Assembly (NCBI GenBank): GCA_963753575.1
Contig: CAVWCR010000003.1
Span: 310,001-374,000, forward strand
Direction: 5' to 3'
From: VAZQ01 sp963753575
GTDB taxonomy: Bacteria; Pseudomonadota; Alphaproteobacteria; Rhizobiales; Xanthobacteraceae
DNA: 64,000 nt
This document shows, one piece after another, positions 10,563 through 20,107 of the stretch (position 1 is its first letter; each line of letters begins with the position of its first letter). The notes beneath the pieces were generated by a model. That model was given only the letters and a program-made list of their open reading frames with translations, searched no databases and had not been told where the DNA came from. Both the position numbers and the translations under genes were made by a program.

Positions 10563-11496
10563 CTACTTGCAGCCACGCTCAGTGTATTTCATCAGGTTGA
10601 CGAAGCCCTCGTCCCAATAGGGGCCGAACGAGGTGCCGCGGTCGTCACCCATGTGATGGGAGGTGACGCTGATGATGTAATTGGACCGGGGGTTGTTTCC
10701 GGTCGTCTCGTAGCGGCCGACCCAAGCGCCGCCGCTCGAGCCTTCCGCATTGCGCGGGTTGCCATGCTTGAGGCCGACGATCTTGGAATCCCAGCCGCGG
10801 ATCAGGTTTCCGAATTCGACCTGGATCACCTGGCCGCTGTCGATGGCGACCGGATAGCCGATCTTGGGAACCCGATCGTACTTGCCCCACCAATTGTATT
10901 GCCAGCCGAAATGACCCACGTTGATGCCGCCGCGCAGCTTGATCATCGCGTAGTCCCATTTCCAGCGGGACTTGTCGTCGGCCACCCAGCCTTTGTGAGC
11001 GGCCACGCATTCGGTTGTGAAAATACGGCCTTTGCCGTGGTTGTTCTGATGGCGGTAGACAAACCGCGTGAACCATCGACCGGTCTTGTTGTCCTGAACG
11101 CAGTGGGCCGCCGTCGCCAGGATGCCGGGCGCGACGAGTTGCGCCGAGCACACCATGGAGCCTACTGACGTGTTGAAGTAGAGCTTGCCGGCCCAATAGA
11201 GCGGCCGGGTCGTGACGTTGCCGGCCAAGCGCGCGAACGCGCTCGACATCCCGTTGTCCGAGCGGCCGCTGCGCGTCGGTCCAGTCTTCGGTTCGGTTTG
11301 AACCGGCTGCAGCGTGCTGGGGTCGAGAACCGGCACCGGCATCGACTTGGCGCTCCGCTGCTGCTCCCTGCTCCAGAAGTTGGTCAGCGACGAGGTGGGG
11401 GGCGTCGTGATCGAATTCGATGGTGTTTGGCTGGCCATGGGCTGCGCTGCCGGCGGCCATCATGGCGGCGACACAAACCAACGAAGCAGCACGCAT
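10563..11496 (-). pseudogene. Secreted trypsin-like serine protease, signal peptide out of frame
   Basis: The 10563-11438 frame gives 291 residues of a trypsin/V8-like protease with an intact triad: His112 in ATAAHCVQD, Asp162 in KWDYAMIKL and Ser235 in AEGSSGGAW. It begins at MASQTPSNS and lacks a signal peptide. Immediately upstream, a good signal peptide (MRAASLVCVAAMMAAGSAAHG, ATG at 11496) is encoded in a neighbouring frame. Removing one C at the GGCCAGCC junction (about 11429-11433) would fuse them as HG-QQTPSNS. In the mature frame an upstream TGA blocks extension. So either the gene is frameshifted or the assembly has a one-base error; if expressed from 11438 the product would stay in the cytosol. 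Confidence 0.7.
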
Positions 11497-11608
11497 TTTC
11501 CTTCTCCGCAAGAACCGGGCGGTCGCCCGGGCAGCGCCCCACGCAATGCAATGGTACGCAAGATGAGTGGCAAATCCAGTCCGCAGCCCTCGCGCCGGAT
11601 GCGTCGAA

Positions 11609-12301
11609 CTAGGCTGCCTCTCCGCGCGCCATCGCGGCGGCGTTGCGGATGGCTGCAATGTTGTTGCGGTAGCTCTCGGGTTTGCCGCCCTTGAACACGG
11701 CCGAGCCCGCCACGAGCACGTTGGCGCCCGCGCGCGCAACGGTTGCGGCGTGCTCCGGTGTGATGCCGCCGTCGACCTCGATGTCGATCGGGCGCCCGCC
11801 CCTGAGCGCGACGATGCGGGCAATCTTCTCGGTGGTAGCGGGGATGAATGCCTGACCGCCGAAGCCGGGGTTGACTGACATCACCAGGACGAGGTCGACG
11901 AGGTCGATCACTGGCGCGATCGTCTCCACCGGGGTGCCGGGATTGAGCGTCACGCCGGCCTTCCTGCCAAGTGCACGGATTGCCTGCAGCGAGCGGTGCA
12001 CGTGCGGCGTTGCCTCCACATGCACCGTGATGATGTCGGCGCCGGCCTTGGCGAAGGCCTCGAGATAAGGGTCGCAAGGCGCGATCATCAGATGCACGTC
12101 GAACGTCTTTTTGCTGTGCGGGCGCAGGGCCTTCACCACGTCCGGACCGATGGTGATGTTGGGCACGAAGTGACCGTCCATGACATCGACATGGATCCAG
12201 TCGGCGCCGGCGTCGTCGACTGCGCGCACCTCTTCGCCCAGCCGGGCGAAATCGGCCGACAGAATGGAGGGGGCAACGAGCAGGGGGCGGCGCATCTCCA
12301 T
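11609..12301 (-). CDS. rpe: Ribulose-phosphate 3-epimerase
   Basis: Cytosolic TIM-barrel enzyme of the pentose phosphate and Calvin cycles that interconverts ribulose 5-phosphate and xylulose 5-phosphate. Of 230 residues, the family signatures are visible: PSILSADFARLGEEV near the start, HVDVMDGHFVPNITIGP with metal-binding His and Asp residues, MSVNPGFGGQAFIP in the middle, and the catalytic aspartate segment IDIEVDGGITPE followed by GANVLVAGSAVF. The length is normal. The ATG at 12301 is used; a downstream ATG two codons on is an alternative. It is divergent from the following oxidoreductase gene. Confidence 0.97.
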   Translation of the reverse strand: MEMRRPLLVAPSILSADFARLGEEVRAVDDAGADWIHVDVMDGHFVPNITIGPDVVKALRPHSKKTFDVHLMIAPCDPYLEAFAKAGADIITVHVEATPHVHRSLQAIRALGRKAGVTLNPGTPVETIAPVIDLVDLVLVMSVNPGFGGQAFIPATTEKIARIVALRGGRPIDIEVDGGITPEHAATVARAGANVLVAGSAVFKGGKPESYRNNIAAIRNAAAMARGEAA

Positions 12302-12425
12302 GCCGATCGCCTAACATGCGCGGCCCGAAGCGGCAACGCCGCCCCCTGCGGCCGACCGGTGGCCGCCGCTCTCGGGCCTGCCTATATTGATTTGTCCACC
12401 GATTCCTCACCCCCCGCGAGGACCC

Positions 12426-13667
12426 ATGGCGCACACCGATGCCATCGTGCTCGGTGCCGGCATTGTCGGCACTTCGATTGGGCTGCATCTCGCCAAGCGG
12501 GGTCTGGCCGTCGCGCTCGTCGATCGGCGCGGCCCCGGCGAGGAGACCTCCTATGGCAATGCCGGCGTCATCGAGGGCAGCACGCTGTTGCCGCATCCGT
12601 TTCCGCGCGGGATCGGCGCGCTCATGCGGATCGCGCTCAAGCGGGCGAGCGAGGCGAACTATCACGTCGGATTTCTGCCGCGGATTGCGCCCTGGCTGCT
12701 GGCGTACCGGTCCAACTCCACGCTGGCGCGGCGGACCGCCTTTGCGCATGCGATGCGGCCATTGTTTGCGCGCGCGCTGCCCGAGCACGAGGCGCTGATC
12801 GCGGAAGCGGGCGCCGGACGCTATCTGCGCAAGGAAGGCTGGCTCAAGGTCTATCGCGGCGACGCGAGCTTTGCCGACACGGCGCCGGAACGTGAGCTCG
12901 CCACCACATTGGGTCTGCCCTTTGATGTCCTCGATCCCGACGGCGTGCGCGCGCTCGAGCCGGCGCTCGCGCCAAGCTTTCGTCACGCGATCTTGTGGCG
13001 CGAGGCCGGAAGCATCACCAACCCGCTCGCGTTGACCAAAGCCTACGCGGCGCGCTTTGCGGCGTTGAGCGGGCTCGTGCTCAAGGGCGACGCGCGCTCG
13101 CTTCACCGCAACGGAGCGAAGTGGCGGGTGGAAACGCCCGAGGGGCCGATCGACGCCGCAGTCGCCGTGCTCGCGCTCGGACCGTGGACGCCCGATGTAC
13201 TCGGACAGTTTGGAATCCGCCTCCCGCTCGCAGTCAAGCGCGGCTATCACCGGCACTTTCATCCGCGCGGCAACAGCGGGCTGACGCGCCCGGTGGTCGA
13301 CGCCGACGTCGGCTATTGCGTTGCGCCGATGGAGCAGGGACTGCGGCTGACCACGGGCGCCGAGTTCGCCGCGCGCGATGCGCCGCCGACGCCGGCGCAG
13401 TTCGACCGCCTGCTGCCGGCGGCGCGCGCGTTGTTTCCGCTCGGTGAGCCGGTCGAGGCCACGACCTGGATGGGCAGCCGTCCCTGCTTTGCGGACTCGC
13501 GCCCGGTGATTGGTCCCGCGCCCGGTCAACCTGGGCTCTGGTTGGCGTATGGCCACGCCCACTGGGGGCTTACGCTTGGACCTGCGACCGGACGACTCGT
13601 CGCCGAGCTGGTTGCTGGTCTAGCCCCGTTCTGCGATCCGGCACCCTACGGCGCTGAGCGATTTTGA
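12426..13667 (+). CDS. FAD-dependent amino-acid oxidase/dehydrogenase (DadA-like)
   Basis: A 413-residue FAD-binding oxidoreductase of the glycine/D-amino-acid oxidase (DAO) family. The Rossmann dinucleotide motif AIVLGAGIVGTSIGLHLAKRG lies at residues 6-26, followed by the ribose-binding acidic end of strand two (ALVDRRGPGEETS). Near the C terminus WMGSRPCFADSRPVIG and YGHAHWGLTLGPATG are the usual FAD/substrate motifs of this family. The ATG at 12426 follows GAGGA at a good distance; the frame stays open to 12387, but that part is not conserved-looking. Deamination of a D-amino acid is the likely reaction; the substrate cannot be read from sequence. Confidence 0.85.
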   Translation: MAHTDAIVLGAGIVGTSIGLHLAKRGLAVALVDRRGPGEETSYGNAGVIEGSTLLPHPFPRGIGALMRIALKRASEANYHVGFLPRIAPWLLAYRSNSTLARRTAFAHAMRPLFARALPEHEALIAEAGAGRYLRKEGWLKVYRGDASFADTAPERELATTLGLPFDVLDPDGVRALEPALAPSFRHAILWREAGSITNPLALTKAYAARFAALSGLVLKGDARSLHRNGAKWRVETPEGPIDAAVAVLALGPWTPDVLGQFGIRLPLAVKRGYHRHFHPRGNSGLTRPVVDADVGYCVAPMEQGLRLTTGAEFAARDAPPTPAQFDRLLPAARALFPLGEPVEATTWMGSRPCFADSRPVIGPAPGQPGLWLAYGHAHWGLTLGPATGRLVAELVAGLAPFCDPAPYGAERF

Positions 13668-13835
13668 AACGGCGATCTATTTCAACTGCAACAGTCTGTT
13701 GCGTTGTCATTCATGTCATTGATCGGGTTGCCGGCTTTGATCGATGCGAAGAGGAATCATTCATGCGTGCGCATTTTCGATCTGATGTTTGCGATCGCGT
13801 ACGCCGATATTCGGCGGCTCACCAACTTTCAACGC

Positions 13836-13861
13836 GATGGCCGGGCTTTGACCCGGCCATC
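13836..13861. terminator. Strong hairpin between convergent genes
   Basis: A perfect 10-bp stem, GATGGCCGGG at 13836-13845 pairing with CCCGGCCATC at 13852-13861, encloses a six-base loop. It lies between the ends of the convergent oxidoreductase gene and polysaccharide deacetylase gene. There is no clean T-run on either side, so it could be a bidirectional terminator or a short repeat unit. The rest of the 233-bp gap holds no convincing gene. Confidence 0.45.
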
Positions 13862-13900
13862 GACGTTTCTGCCGTATGCTTGAAGACGAGCTATTGGTTG

Positions 13901-15097
13901 TTATTCGCTGATCGTGTGGATGACGCTTGAGGTCGGCCGCGTGCTCACGGTCGGCACCTTCTGGTCTTTGAGGATCAGTTCGTCGTAGGACGCGATCGTC
14001 TTGACGGTGTCCTTGGGCTTCATGAAGACGACCCTGTAACCGCCGGCCTTGAGGTCCTTGAGCAGGTCGGCTGCGGCTTCAGCGGTCGCGTGCTGGAAGT
14101 CATGCATCAGGATGATGCCTTTGCCGTGCTTCTTGAGCTTTGCCATCACGGAGTGGCGCACCTGATCGGGCTTGCGCATCTTGAAGTCGAACGAGTTTAA
14201 GTCGGTCGAGAAAATTGCGATATTGCGCTGGCCCAGATAGGTGACCACCTCCGGCGGATGGCGTAACGCCGGGAAGCGGAAATAGGGCGCGGTCGGCACG
14301 CCGGCGGCCCAGCGCACCGCGCTGATGCCTTTCTCGACCTCGTCCTTGGCCTCCTGCAGTGACTTCTTCGAGAGGTCGGCATGCGACCAGGTGTGGCTGC
14401 CGATCGCATGGCCGGCGGCTGCCACCTGCTTGAGAATGCCGGGCTCCCACATCGCGTGCTTGCCGATCGGGAAGAAGATCGCCTTGGTGCAGTTCGCCGC
14501 CAGCGCGGCCAGCACCGCCAGGGTATTGCGCGGCCAGGGCCCGTCGTCGAACGTCAGCACCACCTCGCCGGGCTGCAGGAAATCGTGGGTCTTGAAGTGC
14601 TCAAAACCGAAGCCGGGTCCGCCCAGGGTATCGACCTCGACGACGCGTGAGACTCCGAGGGCGTTTGGATTGCCGGGGCAGGATGTCGTTGCTCTCACGG
14701 TGGGGGCAGCACTCGCCGGGGCCGACGCGCGAGCGGGCGCCTGGGCGAGAATCTGCGGCGCGGGCTGCGGGGCGGCTTGCGCCAGGGCCTGCGTAGCGGC
14801 GGGCTCGGTCGTGGTGACAGGTTCACGCGCGACAGCCCGAGTTGCGGCAGGCTCAGCCGCGGGCTGCGGCGTCTCAGACGGCGCCACGCTGTGGGCGGCA
14901 GCCGCGGCTGGCACAAGCCGGCCTGTGGGCAAGGTCGCTGGCTCGGGGGCTGGCGCCGGGGCCGCGGTAGCGAGCTGACCCACGGGGGCCAGATCGTCAA
15001 CCGTGCGGCCATGCAACAGGTACCCGCCAGACCCCGCCAGAATCGCCACGATTGCAAGCGTGCACGCAGCCACTGCTATGCGCATGGCATCCTCCAA
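13901..15097 (-). CDS. Polysaccharide deacetylase (NodB domain), membrane-anchored or secreted
   Basis: A carbohydrate-esterase family 4 protein of 398 residues. An N-terminal membrane segment or signal (about residues 6-28) is followed by a long Ala/Pro-rich linker to about residue 135. The NodB domain then shows motif 1 LTFDDGP (181-187), motif 2 GSHTWSH with metal-binding His235 and His239, motif 3 RFPALRHP, and the late motif ILMHDFQH. These residues bind the metal and carry out deacetylation, so the domain looks active. Usual motif 3 is RxPxG or RxPY; here it reads RFPALR. Substrate (peptidoglycan, exopolysaccharide or chitooligomer) is unknown. The gene stands alone. Confidence 0.88.
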   Translation of the reverse strand: MEDAMRIAVAACTLAIVAILAGSGGYLLHGRTVDDLAPVGQLATAAPAPAPEPATLPTGRLVPAAAAAHSVAPSETPQPAAEPAATRAVAREPVTTTEPAATQALAQAAPQPAPQILAQAPARASAPASAAPTVRATTSCPGNPNALGVSRVVEVDTLGGPGFGFEHFKTHDFLQPGEVVLTFDDGPWPRNTLAVLAALAANCTKAIFFPIGKHAMWEPGILKQVAAAGHAIGSHTWSHADLSKKSLQEAKDEVEKGISAVRWAAGVPTAPYFRFPALRHPPEVVTYLGQRNIAIFSTDLNSFDFKMRKPDQVRHSVMAKLKKHGKGIILMHDFQHATAEAAADLLKDLKAGGYRVVFMKPKDTVKTIASYDELILKDQKVPTVSTRPTSSVIHTISE

Positions 15098-15239
15098 ACC
15101 TCGAAGACAAACTGCCCCCGCCCCTCATATGCATCATAACGAGGCAATCCGAAGGCGAGTCAAGGTCATGGGCCCAGCCATACCCTGCTCAATTCCGCCC
15201 ATTGTAGCAGCCCGGAGGTGCAGCGAAATGGTACGGACA

Positions 15240-16241
15240 CTAGCCCGGCGTGAATTTGTCGCGCCAGCTTGGCTGCGCGCTTGCAAATGGTAGGGCGCTC
15301 GCCTCGTAGATGGCGCGGGCTACCGCGCGGGCCACGGTATTGGCTGCTGCGGTGCCGAGCGCCGACAGGGCCCGCAACGGATCAGCGAGCGGCTTGTGGC
15401 CGGTTGCAGCCGCAAACAGGATGTCGCCGTCGAGCGGGGTGTGGACCGGGTAGATTGCGCGCGCAAGACCGGTCTGCGCCATCACCGCAAGCCGCTCGGC
15501 CTGGGCCTTGGTCAGCACCGCATCGGTCGCGACCACGGCGAGCGTCGTGCTTTCGCGCGCCGCACCTTTGGTGCGGGGAATGAGCGCGTCGGCTGGCACC
15601 AGGGCGGGAAAGCCGCGGCCGCCGAATTCGCCGTCGTGCTCGAAGGGCGCCGCCCAGAAGCAGGGTCCGCCGCCAATAACGACCGACCCTACGGCATTGA
15701 CCACGGCGAGCGCCCCGACCGACACGCCGTCCGCGGTGGTAGCCGATGCCGACCCGAGGCCGCCCTTGAGATCGGCGGTCGTTGCCCCCATGCCGGCGCC
15801 GACGCTGCCGAGCGCGAAGCTCGTATCGGCTGCGGCCGCGGCGTCATACCCGAGCTCGCGGTAGGGCGGGTAGCGGCCCCAGTCCTTATCGCCCGCGCCA
15901 AGCAGATCGAATATCGCAGCGCCCGGCACGATCGGCACCCGCACGCTACCGACCGCATACCCGCGGCCGCGCTCATGCAAGAGTGCCTGGATGCCGGCGC
16001 CGGCATCGAGCCCGAACGCCGAACCGCCCGAGAGCGCAATGGCATCGATGCGCTCGACGGAGCGCCCCGGCGCCAAGAGGTCAGTATCGCGGGTGGCAGG
16101 TCCACCGCCGCGGACGTCGACTGACGCCACCGCCGGTGCCTCGAACACGATCGCGGTCACGCCCGAGCCGAGCCGCGCGTCGTGCGCATGCCCTATCCGG
16201 ACGCCCGCCACGTCGGTAATGAGATTCTGCCCGGCCATCAC
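15240..16241 (-). CDS. P1 family peptidase (DmpA/BapA-like)
   Basis: A 333-residue member of the self-cleaving N-terminal-nucleophile aminopeptidase family (S58; D-aminopeptidase/beta-peptidyl aminopeptidase group). The start NLITDVAGVRIGHAHD is the family hallmark. Further on come DLLAPGRSVERIDAIALSGG, SAFGLDAGAGI, and GSVGAGMGATTADLKGGLGS. In this family the precursor cuts itself before a serine or threonine to create the nucleophile; I cannot fix the exact cleavage residue by eye. No signal peptide, so it is cytosolic. The ATG at 16238 is an equally possible start one codon in. It is divergent from ccdA with about 90 bp between. Confidence 0.85.
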   Translation of the reverse strand: MMAGQNLITDVAGVRIGHAHDARLGSGVTAIVFEAPAVASVDVRGGGPATRDTDLLAPGRSVERIDAIALSGGSAFGLDAGAGIQALLHERGRGYAVGSVRVPIVPGAAIFDLLGAGDKDWGRYPPYRELGYDAAAAADTSFALGSVGAGMGATTADLKGGLGSASATTADGVSVGALAVVNAVGSVVIGGGPCFWAAPFEHDGEFGGRGFPALVPADALIPRTKGAARESTTLAVVATDAVLTKAQAERLAVMAQTGLARAIYPVHTPLDGDILFAAATGHKPLADPLRALSALGTAAANTVARAVARAIYEASALPFASAQPSWRDKFTPG

Positions 16242-16331
16242 GATACCCTATCATTGATTTGGCCATCACATCGGTGCGATGCCGCCGTGAGCGGCTTGCG
16301 TTCGGCGCGCCGCTTGGCGCATCTAGGGGCC

Positions 16332-17066
16332 ATGACCGCCGATGTCTCCGTTCTGGCCGCGCTGTTTGCGGGCCTGATCAGTTTCCTGTCGCCCTGCGTG
16401 CTGCCGCTGGTGCCGCCTTATCTCGTGTTCCTAGCCGGCTCGTCGCTGGAGCGGCTTGCCGACAAGGAACCTGAGCCGCTGGTCAGGCGCGACGTGCTGG
16501 TGGCGTCGCTCCTGTTCGTGGCCGGGTTCTCGACCATCTTCGTGGCGCTCGGCGCCGGTGCGAGCGTCATCGGCTCGATGCTGCGCTTCTATTCGCACGA
16601 ATTGTCGATCATCGCCGGCATCGTCATCATCGTCATGGGCCTGCACTTCCTGGGCATCACGCCGATTGCATTCCTGTACCGGCAGGCGCGCATCGACGTG
16701 CAAAAGCCGGTCGGGTTGTGGGGCGCCTACGTGATGGGGCTCGCGTTTGCGCTCGGCTGGACGCCGTGCATCGGGCCGATCCTGGCAGCGATCCTGGCGG
16801 TGGCCGCTTCCGAGGCGACGGTGACGAAGGGGGCGGGGCTGCTCGCGGTCTATTCGCTCGGGCTTGGTGTGCCGTTCATCATCGCGGCGCTCGCGGTCGA
16901 GCCGTTCGCCGCTTTCCTGGTACGGTTTCGCGCCTATCTGGCGTATGTCGAAAAGACCATGGGCGCGCTTCTGGTGCTCACCGGTCTTGCCTTCCTGTTC
17001 GGGGTCTTCACCCAGCTCAACACCTGGCTGCTTGAGATGTTTCCGGCGCTGCAGACGATCGGGTGA
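16332..17066 (+). CDS. ccdA: Cytochrome c biogenesis protein CcdA
   Basis: Polytopic inner-membrane thiol-disulfide transporter that passes reducing power from cytosolic thioredoxin to periplasmic partners for cytochrome c maturation. About 244 residues with six or more hydrophobic helices. The two redox cysteines stand in the typical contexts SFLSPCVLPLVPPYL (helix 1) and ALGWTPCIGPILAA (helix 4). The start ATG at 16332 gives the normal N terminus (MTADVSVLAALFAGLISFL); the frame is open to 16182 without a plausible protein. The stop at 17064-17066 overlaps the start of the next gene by 4 bases, which suggests translational coupling. Confidence 0.94.
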   Translation: MTADVSVLAALFAGLISFLSPCVLPLVPPYLVFLAGSSLERLADKEPEPLVRRDVLVASLLFVAGFSTIFVALGAGASVIGSMLRFYSHELSIIAGIVIIVMGLHFLGITPIAFLYRQARIDVQKPVGLWGAYVMGLAFALGWTPCIGPILAAILAVAASEATVTKGAGLLAVYSLGLGVPFIIAALAVEPFAAFLVRFRAYLAYVEKTMGALLVLTGLAFLFGVFTQLNTWLLEMFPALQTIG

Positions 17067-17434
17067 TGCAGGTCAGGTTGAGCAAGCTGTCAGATTCCAA
17101 GCATCGGCTTGAGATCATCCGCGCCGACGGCAGCCGCGATGCAGTCGAGCTGGCGAGCCGAAGCTTTCTGCTGCACGACTTCCTGCATTTTGCGGTCGAG
17201 ACGCGCGCTGGGCTGGCGGCCTCGTTCTCAGGAATTCAGTTCCGTGGCGAACTGATTATTTCCTGCGCAGCATGTGGAAAGCAAATTAGATTGTCTGTCC
17301 ATGATGGACAAGCGCCAAAGACGAAGACGCTCGACATGGGCTCAGCGTATGCTTGGTATTGGTCTATAAATCGGTGGGATGTCGGCTCCTACTCGTTAGT
17401 GCAGCAAATGCTGCACCCAGAGCGGCGAATGTAA
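17063..17434 (+). CDS. Hypothetical protein with a foreign-looking 3' half
   Basis: The first 55 or so residues (to about 17230) read like a small conserved alphaproteobacterial protein of unknown function, with LEIIRADGSRDAVELASRS and a LLHDFLHFAVETRAGLAASF helix. After that, composition falls from strongly GC-rich to roughly even AT/GC, and the sequence no longer looks like the family. The tail includes one CAACG pair but no complete zinc-binding set. I think the native 3' end has been replaced by inserted DNA that runs on to about 17640, so the listed 123-residue product may be a chimera. The start overlaps the ccdA stop; an ATG at 17066 is also possible. Confidence 0.45.
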   Translation: MMQVRLSKLSDSKHRLEIIRADGSRDAVELASRSFLLHDFLHFAVETRAGLAASFSGIQFRGELIISCAACGKQIRLSVHDGQAPKTKTLDMGSAYAWYWSINRWDVGSYSLVQQMLHPERRM

Positions 17435-17659
17435 GCCTTGTTGAATTTCCATGAACCGATTTGAAGTGGCCGACTATCGAATCGTACACGCGCTTTCCTG
17501 CACCTTTTGGTTCCAACAAGGTAGTGTAGTGTAACTTTTGGTCAGAGGTCCACATCCAATCTCTGATTCGCGATACGCCGGTTCGCCGACAAACAAAGTG
17601 CATCACGGGAGCATGTCTCGATCCAATGGAACGGGACATGCTTTATGCTGATTTGCCAT
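17435..17659. other. Low-GC gap, no gene recognised
   Basis: These 225 bp continue the low-GC stretch that starts inside the preceding gene. Open frames here are short and not coding-like; a 91-codon frame on the minus strand (17364-17639) has no recognisable motif. There is no transposase, terminal repeat or tRNA end that would name the inserted element. Confidence 0.5.
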
Positions 17660-18787
17660 CTACTGATCGATCTCCACGTAGGTGATCTTGCCGCTCGCGT
17701 TCTTCTTCCAGACGTACATCACGTAGTCGAGGCGGGTGATGTCGCCTTTCTGGTTGTAGCTGATCTCGCCGATCACGGTCGGAAACTTGCGGCCGGACTT
17801 GATCGTCTCGGCGATCTTCTTGGGGTCGAGCGAGTTGGCCGCCTCCGCCGCCTGTTTGATGATCTGCACGGCGGCGTAGCTATAAAGCGTGTAGGATTCC
17901 GGCTCGAAGTTCTTGGCGCGGAACTTGTCGACGATCGCCTTGGCCTCGGGGCGCTTGCGCGGGTCGGGACCGTAGGTCATCAGCGTGCCTTCGACGCCCG
18001 GCCCGCCGATAGTGGCGAATTCGTCCGACGTGATGCCGTCGCCGCCCATCAGTATCGCGTTGACGCCCTGGTCGCGCATCTGCCGCACGATCAGGCCACC
18101 TTCGGTGTGCAGCCCGCCCCAGTAGACGAGATCGGCGCCCGACGCCTTGACCTTCGACACGATCGCCGAGAAGTCCTTGTCGCCCTTGTTGATGCCTTCG
18201 TAGAGCACCTCCTGCACGCCCTTGGCGTTCATGGTCTTCTTGGTCTCGTCGGCCAGTCCCTGGCCGTAGGTTGTCTTGTCGTGCAGGATCGCGACCTTCT
18301 TGCCCTTGAAATGGGTGGCGATGTAGTCGCCCGCGACCGCGCCCTGCTGGTCGTCGCGTCCGCAGGTGCGGAAGATGTTCCACATGCCGCGCTCGGTGAT
18401 GCGCGGATTGGTCGACGCGGGCGTGATCTGGATGGCGCCGTTGTCCTGATAGATCTCCGACGTCGGCATGGTGACGCTGGAATTGAAGTGCCCGATCACA
18501 TACTTGACGCCGGCCGCGACGAAATTGTTGGCGACCGACACGCCCTGGCGCGGGTCGCCGACGTCGTCGCCGACGTTGGCGCTGATCTTCTTGCCGAGGA
18601 TGCCTCCCGCCTCATTGATGTCGGCGATTGCCTGCTCGGAGCCTTGCTTCAATTGGGCGCCGAAGGCGGCGTCCGAGCCGGTGATCGGCCCGCCGATCCC
18701 GAACTTGAGCGTGTCATCCTTCTCGCCGCAGCCGGCGAGCGCCAGTGCCAGGCCGCAGGCAAGCGCAAACGTCGTGAGCGTCTTCAT
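17660..18787 (-). CDS. Branched-chain amino-acid-type ABC transporter substrate-binding lipoprotein
   Basis: A 375-residue periplasmic-binding protein of the LivJ/LivK type. The N terminus carries a lipoprotein signal with lipobox LALAGC (Cys20), so it should be anchored in the inner membrane facing the periplasm. The mature start KFGIGGPITGSDAAFGAQLK and INEAGGILGKKI are standard for the family, as are YVIGHFNSS with its ligand-binding serine region and DLVYWGGLHTEGG. It is the last gene of a liv-type set transcribed on the minus strand, 155 bp after the small membrane protein. The ligand could be a branched-chain amino acid or another small acid; sequence alone does not decide. Confidence 0.93.
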   Translation of the reverse strand: MKTLTTFALACGLALALAGCGEKDDTLKFGIGGPITGSDAAFGAQLKQGSEQAIADINEAGGILGKKISANVGDDVGDPRQGVSVANNFVAAGVKYVIGHFNSSVTMPTSEIYQDNGAIQITPASTNPRITERGMWNIFRTCGRDDQQGAVAGDYIATHFKGKKVAILHDKTTYGQGLADETKKTMNAKGVQEVLYEGINKGDKDFSAIVSKVKASGADLVYWGGLHTEGGLIVRQMRDQGVNAILMGGDGITSDEFATIGGPGVEGTLMTYGPDPRKRPEAKAIVDKFRAKNFEPESYTLYSYAAVQIIKQAAEAANSLDPKKIAETIKSGRKFPTVIGEISYNQKGDITRLDYVMYVWKKNASGKITYVEIDQ

Positions 18788-18814
18788 CGGTTTCTCCCTG
18801 AAGAAGGCGGGCTG

Positions 18815-18884
18815 GTGCCCCGTTTCCGAAGTTCATGATCCGTTGCAGCATATTCTGAAACGAACTTCGGAAACAAAGGGGCAC
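18815..18884. repeat. Inverted repeat upstream of the binding-protein gene
   Basis: GTGCCCCGTTTCCGAAGTTC at 18815-18834 pairs with GAACTTCGGAAAC plus GGGGCAC ending at 18884, with a 27-base loop and a small bulge. It sits just upstream of the substrate-binding lipoprotein gene. It could be a dispersed repeat, or an RNA stem that separates expression of the abundant binding protein from the upstream transporter genes, as is common in such operons (inference). Confidence 0.6.
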
Positions 18885-18942
18885 TAGTAAGATTCAAGCC
18901 GCAATCGCCGCAAATGTCATCCGGATTCGACGGGGCGGGGGA

Positions 18943-19301
18943 TCAGTTTCGCCCACGCCAATGGAGCGGACCGGCGCGCTCGTTGATCCAGCCGTAGGAT
19001 GTGACCATCTGTTGCACCCGCTTGAGCCGGAAGCTCAGCAGTCCAACTGCCAGGCAGACCGCAGCGTCAATGAGGTAGGCGGGGAGCGACAGGAACGCGC
19101 CCTGATACACGGAGAAGTGAATAAAGCGCACCGCGACCGCGAGCAGCAGCATGTATTTGACCACGTCCCCCCAAGGCCGCCATGTCATTGCCATTGCGCG
19201 GCCGGCGAGCGCAGCCGCGCCGCCGCCGAGCCCGAACGTGACGAACAGGAGCAGCAGCAGCGAGCGGGTGTCGGCAGCAAGCTCGGGAACGGGTGTGTCC
19301 A

Positions 19302-19302
<1 letters not shown>
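18943..19302 (-). CDS. Small membrane protein of the liv cluster (DUF6867-like)
   Basis: A 119-residue protein with about three hydrophobic helices: SLLLLLFVTFGLGGGAAALAG, VVKYMLLLAVAVRFIHF and LIDAAVCLAVGLLSFRL, and a basic C-terminal tail ending YGWINERAGPLHWRGRN. Proteins of this kind are found beside livF in alphaproteobacteria and have been given a DUF number (DUF6867, from memory, moderate certainty). Its ATG overlaps the livF stop codon by one base (TGATG), so translation is probably coupled to livF. The association suggests a role with the transporter, but function is unknown. Confidence 0.7.
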
Positions 19303-20028
<726 letters not shown>

Positions 20029-20107
20029 GGTGCGCCTCGCCGTGGATCGATTGGCTTGTGCGCCCGATAAATGATGAGACGCTCGTGTTGCGAACGCCGG
20101 TACCACA

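Noticed and set aside
8716..10620. 634-codon frame antisense to purB
   Set aside because: GC-driven shadow of purB; the residues are mirror codons of the enzyme.
11460..13562. 700-codon minus-strand frame across rpe and the FAD oxidoreductase
   Set aside because: Overlaps two well-supported genes and lacks motifs, apart from the true protease signal peptide codons read at its end region.
13664..13930. 88-codon frame after the FAD oxidoreductase
   Set aside because: Overlaps the intergenic hairpin and the end of the convergent gene; no motif or ribosome-binding site.
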